DNA from: Locusta migratoria
Taxonomy: Eukaryota > Arthropoda > Insecta > Orthoptera > Acrididae
DNA: 64,000 nucleotides
Reading direction: 5' to 3'
Assembly (NCBI GenBank): GCA_026315105.1
Contig: CM048744.1
Location: forward strand, 977,498,721 to 977,562,720
In this document: positions 55,301-64,000 of the stretch, piece after piece
Numbering within the stretch: position 1 is the stretch's first letter
Layout of the letters: each line of letters opens with the position of its first letter
Notes under the pieces: model-generated
What the model was told of the DNA's origin: nothing
Databases searched by the model: none
Seen by the model: only the letters and a program-made list of their open reading frames with translations
Made by a program: the position numbers and the translations under genes

Positions 55301-56230
55301 TTAAATTACGTCCATGACCAGGGCAGGTAGCTGACTCGCAAATGGCTACATAAGCAGAATAAGACTCTGGTTGTGTTTACTTATATTTTGTTTAACAATT
55401 TAGTGTTCGTAAGGTATTATGATTCACTATTTAGTTTTCATAGACAATCTTCTAAACGGAATGTATGTATTAATGGTAACTACCTTACCAAGAGTTACAA
55501 GATGCAACTGGCAACTTGACTATTTCCACAGAAGTAAAAACAGCACATAGTTTTTGTTCTTCTTTGAACAAACTGCCCCAAACACAGTCCAGAGTACCCT
55601 GTGTTTGTTGAATGGTGAACAGTTACTAACCCCCCCCCCCCCCAATAACTAAAATCGAAATTTAATATTGTCCAGTAGTGGTTGAAAATGAGTGACAATC
55701 ATACAGTAGAAGTGGATGAAAATGAATAACTATATTAAGTGTTCTGAAAGTCTGTACATTTATACGTTAAAAGCGTAAAAATCTCATAATTATATACTAC
55801 ACAAAAGTCAAAATTGACATATGGTGTGCCTGATAATTTTCAGATACAGTGCCATATCAAAATTAAACACCCTGTAATCAACTACAAATTGATACACAAA
55901 GCTTGCATGCATGAGCAAGTCAACAAGTGTGTCATGAACTAAACAGAGGTGTTCCACATGAAAAAGACAAAATTATACAAGTTTGATTGTAATAATAATA
56001 ATAAATAGTAATATGGAATCTGTAATGGTTCATTGTTTGTATCATGATTGAATTCAAATGTTCAGCAACTACTTAATTGTTCTGCAAGTACACAAAATAT
56101 CTCACGTTTCACACATCATAGTTGATAACACAGGTGAAACAAACATAAGTACTGTGTCCTTGCACATCAAGGTATTTAGAGTTCACATAGCATTTAACCT
56201 TTGTACTTCTGTACACAAGACAGTATGACT
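52308..56230. other. Intron 4 sequence, mostly featureless
   Basis: AT-rich intronic DNA. GGTAGCTACTCACCACAGAG at 52529 followed by AAAATAAAGCTTTCAGATTC resembles the end of a Penelope-type repeat (low confidence). CCTGAAATGTAATGTAG occurs twice near 54090 and 54123. T-run at about 54595-54612; C-run at about 55629-55643. No gene recognised. Confidence 0.5.
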
Positions 56231-56243
56231 TCACATCAAGAAC

Positions 56244-56808
56244 ATGTGCACCCCCACCTTCTACCTACTACCCAAGATTCATAAACCCAATTATCCCGGA
56301 CACCCCATTGTGGCCGGTTACCAAGCCCCCACAAAACGAATCTCTGCCTACATAGACCAACACCTTCAACCCATCATGTGCAGTTTCCCATCCTTCATCA
56401 AAGACACCAACCACTTCCTTGATCGCCTGAAATCCTTACCCAGCCTGTTACCTCCAGAAGCCATCCTTGTAACCATTGATGACACTTCCTTATACACAAA
56501 TATCCCACATGCCCAGGGCCTCGCTGCGATGGAGTATTTCCTTTCACGCCGACCACCCACTTCCCTACCTAAAACCTCTTTCCTTAATACCCTAGCCAGA
56601 TTCATCCTAACCCACAACTTCTTCACCTTTGAGGGCCAGAAATACCAACAACTAAAGGGAACAGCCATGGGAACCAGGATAGCCCCCTCATATGCAAACT
56701 TATTTATGGGATGCTTAGAGGAAGCCTTCCTGGATACCCAAGCCTGTCAACCCAAAGTTTGGTACAGATTCATTGATGACATCTTCATGATCTGGACTAA
56801 CAGTGAAG
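56244..56808 (+). pseudogene. Penelope-like reverse transcriptase fragment
   Basis: Open frame through 56834 with TFYLLPKIHKPNYPGHPIVA, LVTIDDTSLYTNIPHAQGLA (motif A), FFTFEGQKYQQLKGTAMGTR, APSYANLFMG (motif B) and WYRFIDDIFMIW (IDD, motif C). It is uninterrupted, unlike its close relative at 183-1253. Coding similarity stops exactly after TNSE (56806), where sequence switches to the terminal repeat unit. The remaining reverse transcriptase and GIY-YIG parts are therefore deleted. The N-terminus is also absent. Confidence 0.88.
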
Positions 56809-57905
56809 GTGTGTTTGCATGTGGATATGTGTGAGTGTGTGTGTATTTGTTTACCTTCCTTTTTGTCCCCTAAGGTAAGTCCTTCCACTGCTGAGATTGG
56901 AATGGCTCCTTTTCCACTTCCTTAAAACCCGTATCCTTCCCTTTCTCCTCTCCTTCCTTCCTCTTTTTCCCGAAGAAGCCACCACTGGTGGCGAAAGCTC
57001 GAATGTTTGTGTGTTTTTTGTGTGTTTGGTGTTTCTGTCGACGAGCCTGTACGTTAGGTAAGTCAGAAATCTTTATTTTATACCTATTTTCCCACCTGGA
57101 AAGTCTCCTATAATATTAGTTTCATCCTTTTGAACCTAACAATTACTTACGTTCATTATTGCTCTGTTGCCTTTCGAAATCTTTTCTGTCCTCTTACTTT
57201 CTCCTTCTGTTTTTGTTTTATTCTGCCTAGGTGTGTTTGCATGTGGATATGTGTGAGTGTGTGTGTATTTGTTTACCTTCCTTTTTGTCCCCTAAGGTAA
57301 GTCCTTCCACTCCTGGGATTGGAATGGCTCCTTTTCCACTTCCTTAAAACCCGTATCCTTCCCTTTCTCCTCTCCTTCCTTCCTCTTTTTCCCGAAGAAG
57401 CCACCACTGGTGGTGAAAGCTCGAATGTTTGTGTGTGTTTGGTGTTTCTGTCGACGAGCCTGTACGTTAGGTAAGTCAGAAATATTTATTTTATACCTAT
57501 TTTCCCACCTGGAAAGTCTCCTATAATATTAGTTTCATCCTTTTGAACCTAACAATTATGTACGTTCATTATTGCTCTGTTGCCTTTCGAAATCTTTTCT
57601 GTCCTCTTACTTTCTCCTTCTGTTTTTGTTTTATTCTGCCTAGGTGTGTTTGCATGTGGATATGTGTGAGTGTGTGTATTTGTTTACCTTCCTTTTTGTC
57701 CCCTAAGGTAAGTCCTTCCACTCCTGGGATTGGAATGGCTCCTTTTCCACTTCCTTAAAACCCATATCCTTCCCTTTCTCCTCTCCTTCCTCCCTCTTTT
57801 TCCCGAAGAAGCCACCACTGGTGGCGAAAGCTCGAATGGTTGTGTGTTTTTGTGTGTGTTTAGTGTTCCTATCGACCAGCCTGTACTTTAGGTAAGTCAA
57901 AAATC
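56809..57905 (+). repeat. Three tandem Penelope terminal-repeat units
   Basis: The landmark GTGTTTGCATGTGGATATGT recurs at 56811, 57233 and 57646, spacings of 422 and 413 bp. Each unit has the pyrimidine block, CCCGAAGAAGCCACCACTGG, GCGAAAGCTCGAATG (GTGAAAGC in unit 2) and GTAAGTC. Units 1 and 2 also share a TTTTCCCACCTGGAAAGTC...TTCTGCCTAG tail. The third stops at the GTAAGTCAAAAATCTTTAT end, as at 1555. Confidence 0.92.
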
Positions 57906-57912
57906 TTTATTT

Positions 57913-58128
<216 letters not shown>

Positions 58129-58180
58129 ATTTGTTACTATTATTGCCTGTGCTCCTTCGCCTGGTAAGTGTGTGTATAAA

Positions 58181-58470
58181 ATAAAGATTTTGGACTTACC
58201 TAAAGTACAGACTCGTCGATAGAAACATAAAACACACATAAAAACATAAAAAAATTCGAGCTTTCGCCACCACTGGCAGCTTCTTCAGGAAAAAGAGGAA
58301 GGAAGGAGAGGAGAAAGGGAAGGATACGGGTTTTAAGGAAGTGGAAAAGGAGCCATTTCAATCCTAGGAGTGGAAGGACTTACCTTAGGGGACAAAAAGG
58401 AAGGTAAACAAATACACACACACTCACACATATCCACATGCAAACACACCTAGGCAGACATTTTCACAGT
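58181..58470 (-). repeat. Penelope terminal-repeat unit, inverted
   Basis: Reverse complement of the units at 56809-57905 (GGACTTACCTAAAGTACAG, TTCGAGCTTTCGCCACC, CTTCTTCAGG, purine block, ACACACTCACACATATCCAC). This copy keeps CCTGAAGAAGCTGCCAGTGG in its own sense. Together with 57915-58180 it forms the same head-to-head arrangement seen at 7940-9060. Confidence 0.85.
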
Positions 58471-58740
58471 TTATATATTAGTGTTTGCATTTGGATATGT
58501 GTGAGTGTGTGTGTATTTGTTTACCTTCCTTTTTTCCTTCCACTCCTGGGATTGGAACGACTCCTTTTCCGCTTCCTTAAAACCCATATCCTTCCCTTTC
58601 TCCTCCCCTTTCTTCCTCTTTTCCTTAAGAAGCGACCAACGGTTGCGAAAGCTTGTATGTGTGTTTGTGCGTGATTTTATTTGTCTCTGTCGACCAGCCT
58701 GTCCTTTGGGTAAGTCATCCGTTTTCTATTTTTTATGTTT
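58471..58740 (+). repeat. Penelope terminal-repeat unit, diverged subtype
   Basis: GTGTTTGCATTTGGATATGT, CCTTCCACTCCTGGGATTGG, CCTTAAGAAGCGACCAACGG, TTGCGAAAGCTTGTATG and CCTGTCCTTTGGGTAAGTCA: same order as the other units but with the GTCCCCTAAGGTAAG segment deleted and a different hairpin. Confidence 0.75.
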
Positions 58741-61700
58741 GTTTATATATATAAAATAAACATCCATCATCTACCTGTATCTCAGATTGTATTCAAATTC
58801 ACATAGTATTTTAATTCAAAAATCCTTCATAAAGCTTGTTATTATTTGCAACTGTATTAACTGCAACCATGAATGCATTATCCAGTTGAAACTGTATCAG
58901 TATATTTACTTCTTAAGTTTTATGTCCATTGGCCTATACATTGTCATAAGTAATAAATCTCACACTGAAAACCCCCAACTAGTATCTCAGATTAGGTATA
59001 GTAATATTATTAAGTACAAAGTTCTTCTGAACTGATGGTAAACATCCACCTACATATTATTTATTCATATGGTCTCAAAAATTCTTACTGGTAATAAAGT
59101 TTAGGTTTCACATATTTAAAGTTTCAATAGGCATTGAGCAAAAAATGTACATATCAAAAGGTATGTCTTAGCTGTTTTCATTTATCACTGGCAATCAATA
59201 AGTTTTTCAAACAATCATTGGTATTTACACTGAAGGAAACTTATAGACTACAATTTTTTCTGAACTGTGAATATGATTCAAGAAGAACACAACACACAAC
59301 TGGCGACCTGAACTGGTGTCACCAGTTTCATAACTAAAGAGTAATTATGCCCCTAAGGTATTACATCAGTACATAATCTGATGCATCTCATTTTGTCTGT
59401 CATCAGGTAAAATAGGTAAGGGTACATTACTACTAGGTCCAAAATTAAATGCAAACAGTTGGGTATGGTTTGCCCAGGAACATACTTTACACCTTAGACT
59501 TTCCTTAAGCAACATAATTTCTGATGTGTCATTCAAATCTGATGAAAAACCATCATTGTCCTGTGGCATAAAATAAACAGGGCGAAATTTCTTCTTAGGC
59601 CTACAAGGTAACTTCACTACTAGTAAACTACTTACACTATTACATCTAGGAATACTGAAAGTATCAGTATGTGACTTTTCTTGAATTTCGCATGGCTCAA
59701 TCTTTCTATTCAGGAAAAATTTTAAAAAATGAAGTTAATTTCTGTGTTGTGTTGTTGGTTATTTTTACGTATGCTCTGGCCTGTTGTGTGTTTAGGATTA
59801 CTATGCATTTCTCTTCATTTATTCTCACTCCTTGTTATAATCTGATGTGCTGACTCTTTTGTGACAACGGAGACTTGCCTCTCACTTTGGTCCTGCAAAG
59901 TATGATAAATATAAATAAAAAATAAATAAAACCAACCTCACCATCATCTAGCAGCCACACCACTTGCCATACCTCCACAAGCTCTCCTTCCCTGCTACAT
60001 GGGCTGCTAAGAACCACAACAGCTGCCCACCTCCCTGCCAGTTCACATCCTTTTCTGCATCAGTGCCAACATGGAAACGCTGTAGGTGCCTCTGGCCCAT
60101 TTCATTCAGACTGCCCCCATCAGTAACATTCTAGCCACTGGTGGATGCATGGTGTTCCTACTTTGTGGCCACACCTAAATACATACCACATGGTGACTCA
60201 GTTTTGGTGTTAGGCGCAACTGCGGCATGCTGTATGCAGTGTATTTAGCGGAGTTCCCATTGGTCCCTTTTTTTTTTTTCCAGAAGTACCTTAAAGGTAC
60301 CTATTTTTTTCAATTTGGTCCCTTAATTACCTTTTTTCCAAATCGGAACATACATTTTGTTGAATTTTAATAACTCCAATAAAGCTTAACTGCAGCACCT
60401 TTCATGTTACAGCTGGCTTTAACCTTTGTCTCGGCATTTTTGTCCCTTCTCAGCTCCTACACATACAAAAGTGTCGCGTCAAGGGGAGTGCAGGGAGAGA
60501 TGGTAGAACATCATCGCCTGCGGGGCGAGGAAACGTACACGGAGACAGTGCTACACAGTGCCAGAAACTTTTGCACAACTTCCTCTTCATCTTTTATGGA
60601 CATAGTTTGCAATACTGGCAGTAGCTCCAACGAGGATGACTTGTGACTCCTACCAACAAAATAATATCGATTGAAGGCAGGATGTGCTATCGATTTCAGC
60701 TGCAATCAGAAATGTTCAACTACTGAGATCGGCAGTGGTACTACGTTATTCTCGACCACTGTATTTATATGTCAGTCACACTACACAGAATTTCTTAGCT
60801 GCGCCAAAACCATTATGTGAGCAAAAGAATTACAGCAATTTGCTAAACTGTCAGAACAGTAGGTTGTTAGCTGTGGCTGTGAAAGGCATGATAATACACT
60901 CGAGAGAATTAATTTGTATAGTAACTACCTTCAGATTGGCATTGTCTTATGATATTTTATTAATGATGAAAAAAAGAAAAATCACAACTTCTTTATTAAA
61001 TAAATAAAGAAAACTGGGTCATAGGGAATAGTTGTTCATCATACAAAATTTATTGATATTTCGTATCCCTGTTGGTCCCTTAAAAGTTCCTTAGGTCCCT
61101 TTTTTTAACAAGTTGATCTATTAAGTCCATATTTATTTTTAGATTTCTGCTAAAAACACTGAGTATGTCATGATTGCAACTTCCCTCCTCAACACAACTT
61201 CCACCCACGCCGTGAAACCACACATATACCAAGCAACAGTTGATTTCGCTACTCAAGCTGTGTTTTTGCGCAACAGGCCATCCCATGTTGAGCAGCACCA
61301 CATGGTGCCACAGTATTTTTATTGTGTTGCATATCTACAGAGGACTTCAGTGGATGTGTTACATGTATGAAAATTTTTGTACAGCTTCTAGGTAGTGTAG
61401 AGGTGGTTAATAAAGTGATTTGTGTTGATAATTGGCACTTCAAATGGCTGAGTACAGTCTTCTTCACAGTACAATTGTGTTTGAGATAAACTTATTTGCT
61501 TCAGAATTTTTGTTAATAAGAGTACATAGCATTAATCATAAACAGAATTAAATGTGTCTATATTGTAATATAATTTGCCAAAAAACTTATTTTAAATATC
61601 TTTAACTGTTCATTAAATGAAAGGGATATTAAATTTTACTTGACTCACCTTTTTTGTGTTTTCCATGGTGCTTTGAAATGTATTAGAGGGTAAACTGCTG

Positions 61701-61825
61701 TGTGTTTTGATTGATAACAGCTGCAGGGTAAAAAAAGCTCTTTTGTTTCAGACACATCTGAAGGAACAGTACAAGACCCACAGGAAGCTAATGTCATTAA
61801 TTCCTTTGTGTCTTTTTTTTAACAG
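58741..61825. other. Intron 4 distal part, no gene supported
   Basis: Mostly AT-rich. 60260-61110 contains four copies of the word GGTCCCTT (near 60265, 60316, 61073, 61093) and an 80-codon frame at 60404-60646 without known motif. 59617-59366 on the minus strand has an 83-codon frame (PCRPKKKFRPVYFMPQDNDG) that I cannot identify. It ends with the acceptor TTTTTTTTAACAG at 61813-61825. Confidence 0.45.
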
Positions 61826-61981
61826 GAATCATATGAACGAGCTAAGAATATTCTCAGAACTCATCAAAGGGAACACAAATTGCTGGCAGAAAGATTGCTA
61901 AAGTATGAGACACTGGATGCTAGAGACATTGAATCATTATTAAAGGGCAAAGCAATACCAAGTACCAGTCGGGCTGTGTGA
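61826..61981 (+). CDS. YME1L: i-AAA protease (YME1L-like), last exon
   Basis: Last coding exon: 51 codons and the TGA stop at 61979-61981, entered in phase 0 after acceptor AACAG. It encodes ESYERAKNILRTHQREHKLL, AERLLKYETLDARDIESLLK and GKAIPSTSRAV. The SYERAKxIL..H..E...LAE.LL.YETLDA.EI segment is the C-terminal helical end of YME1L/FtsH proteases. It completes the protein after NKLMM of the previous exon. The short hydrophilic tail after GKAI varies in the family. Confidence 0.93.
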   Translation, partial: ESYERAKNILRTHQREHKLLAERLLKYETLDARDIESLLKGKAIPSTSRAV

Positions 61982-62036
61982 TGGAGATGATGTAGGGGAT
62001 AGACTTCTCATAACAAGAAACCAAACTGTAAAGTGA

Positions 62037-62042
62037 AATAAA
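62037..62042 (+). promoter_or_regulatory. Polyadenylation signal of the YME1L-like gene
   Basis: AATAAA 56 bases after the stop codon. It would give a very short 3' UTR. A later ATTAAA near 62269 is an alternative. No cleavage site evidence is available from sequence alone. Confidence 0.5.
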
Positions 62043-62561
62043 TAGTAGTTGTGTTGCTTCATGTCATATATCACATTTTGATGTACATCTTGAACAATAA
62101 TATTTGCAATATTTCATCCTGATAGCCACAATCTGTATTTATATATTTAAAAATTATTAGGAACCGGCACTTTTCTTTCAGTATGATTTCTTAGTTATGT
62201 ATGACTAAAATATAGCCTACATGTCTTTTATATGAAATTTTTATGACTGTTCTTTTTGTAATTTGTAAAATTAAACTCTCATGTGATATCTGCTGGGCAA
62301 AGACTACATCTTTTGTTGCCATAATAGGTAGACTACTAAATGCAACTTTTTTTCTCATTTCTAATTATAGCCTGACATAAACTACTCTTCCATAAAATGA
62401 AAGAGGGTCTTCATTCTCTATGCAAGTACAAAAAAAGAAGTAAGCCTATTTTCTTCAAATGTTACTACATGAACTTTTTGAGTAAATTGGTATCACCATC
62501 ATCATTATTTAATTTTTTTTTTTAATTTTTATTTATTTTGTATTCACCCCCCCCCCCCCTC
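62043..62561. other. 3' flank of the YME1L-like gene
   Basis: AT-rich, no feature except a C-run near 62548-62560 just before the RTE fragment. Confidence 0.5.
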
Positions 62562-63290
62562 AGGTTTTGAGTTTGTACCTCCATGAACCCCAGACACTGC
62601 TAAGTTGGATGGCTTACAGATACCTGCACCATAGGTACAAACACAGTGGAGGGGTTCCTTAGAGAGACCAGACAGATCTCAGGGTCCTGAAAAGGGGCAT
62701 CCGGATTTTCAGTATTTGCATAGGCAACTGTCTTGATGATTGACTGAGCTGGCCTTGTAACATTAGCTAACATGGCTTTGACATGTAGTTATGACTGATA
62801 ACTAGGGGAAACTAGAGTCATTACTTTTCCCGTGGACACGCAGCTTCACTGTATGAATATATGATGATGGTCTCTTTTTTGGTAAAATACTTCAGAGGTA
62901 AAATAGTCCCCCATTCAGATATCTAGATCGGGACTGCTCAGGATGACGTCATCATCAAGAAAAACAAAATCTACAGAGCATGGAATGTTCTATCCCTTAA
63001 TTTGGTAGGTAAATTAGAAAATTTCTAAAGAGAAATGGGTAGGTTGAAGTTATGTATGGTGGGGATTAGTGAAGTTCAGAGGCAGGATGAAGAGGTTTTC
63101 TGGTCAGATGAGTAGAGCATTATAAATACAAAATTTGTTGCAGGAATGCAGGTGTAGGTCTAATAATGAAAAGGGAAATAAGAATAACACCATAGTGAAT
63201 GCATTATCATAGCAAAGATAGATACAAAGCCAACACCGACCACAATTTACTTGCCAATAGCTCTGCTAGTGATGATGAGATTGAAAAAAA
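62562..63290 (+). pseudogene. RTE-type LINE, 5' leader and start of endonuclease
   Basis: Aligns with the 5' end of copy B (22895-23430, minus strand): CCATGAACCCCAGACACTGC, AGTGGAGGGGTTCC, GAGCTGGCCTTGTAACATTA, GGTAAAATAGTCCCCCATTC, GGAATGTTCTATCCCTTAAT, then a decayed endonuclease segment (GGGATTAGTGAAGTTCAG... and ATACAAAGCCAACACCGACC near 63222). 3'-truncated near 63290, which is unusual for a LINE and suggests later deletion or rearrangement. Confidence 0.75.
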
Positions 63291-64000
63291 TTAAGTTGTT
63301 ACTGGTTCTGGAGATTGTCTGAATGCTTGTGACCATGTATCCCCATAGCAACACACTCCTTAGCATTATTGCTTCTAATCTAGAAGTTATAACTACGTAG
63401 GATAAGGCATTAAACTTCAGCAGAGTTCAAACATTTCATACCATATATCTTGAAGTTGTGAGTGGTCAAACTACTGAATGAAATACTTCTAGTTCAGTAA
63501 ACAACAGTGTGGATTTATTGCCCCAGAACTACAACGTATCTGACAGGAACAACATAAAATTAATCTTATACATCTATTTTCACACATTAGTAGTTCATTA
63601 AAAAATGACAATGGAAGTTAATATTCTTCAACATCACAGAAGTTACATGTATTTCCATGGAATAATTGCTTCATAATTGCTATAGATTCAGCTTCACTAT
63701 GAATTATTTGTCCAGTCCTCTTACACCAGGAACCCGTACAAAAGAACAAGGTTCTGTTTACACAAGATAAATTATTTGATGCTCTTCAGTCGATACAGAT
63801 AACATATAAAGTAACATGTTACATTACATATTCCCCCACTCATACTAAAGATATCACATTTCTCATCATACACACTACTTTATGGATCACATCATTAACT
63901 TGATATGTAAGGTGAGTACTGTACATACATCATCTCTTAAATAATGGACTAATTATTCATCCTAACATCTTCAAGGTCGATAGATGAAACCTTACTAGCC
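63291..64000. other. Right edge, no gene seen
   Basis: AT-rich, with no recognised coding sequence or repeat. Confidence 0.5.

Noticed and set aside
60404..60646. Possible extra exon of the YME1L-like gene
   Set aside because: The exon before (ending NKLMM) and after (starting ESYERAK) join seamlessly in the family pattern, leaving no room for an exon.

Overview
This window is eukaryotic DNA, most likely from an insect with a very large genome. An orthopteran (locust or grasshopper) is my best guess. It is AT-rich, has GT-AG introns of 12-23 kb packed with retroelement debris, and carries Penelope-like elements, RTE-type LINEs with (ACA)n tails and a tRNA-derived SINE of a kind familiar from locusts. 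The organism is an inference, because no species-diagnostic sequence is present.

The only host gene I can support lies on the + strand. It is the 3' half of a nuclear gene for a mitochondrial FtsH-family AAA protease, best matched to the i-AAA protease YME1L. Five coding exons are in phase with one another: 4937-5162 (AAA lid), 17007-17158 (HExxH zinc site), 17396-17542 (third zinc ligand), 38710-38859 and 61826-61981 (C-terminus and stop). Together they encode about 276 residues. A polyadenylation signal follows at 62037. Earlier exons lie left of the window.

Nearly everything else is mobile DNA inside the introns or just 3' of the gene. Intron 1 holds a CR1-like LINE (-, 5562-7930), a Penelope composite split by an RTE LINE (7940-9296) and a decayed Ty3/Gypsy element (+, about 10400-15345). 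Intron 3 holds an RTE copy split by an inverted RTE, which is itself split by another LINE (18267-23847). It also holds a decayed Gypsy element (-, 23848-28640), a SINE, and an old Gypsy element (H) whose 3' LTR was hit by a young, GC-rich, structurally complete Gypsy element (G, 31230-36173). G has two 237-bp LTRs differing at two positions, a 5-bp target duplication, and one uninterrupted 1479-codon gag-pol frame. Intron 4 holds Penelope fragments, a gag relic, an RTE LINE with an 11-bp target duplication, a decayed Gypsy element (F, 45381-50459), an unclassified repeat present as an inverted pair, and a run of Penelope tandem units and microsatellites (56244-58740). An RTE 5' fragment lies downstream of the gene.

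I found no CRISPR array, bacterial operon, tRNA or rRNA gene. I saw no clear new gene system. The most noteworthy items are element G with its altered protease active site, the stacked insertions, and several inverted or tandem Penelope end structures.
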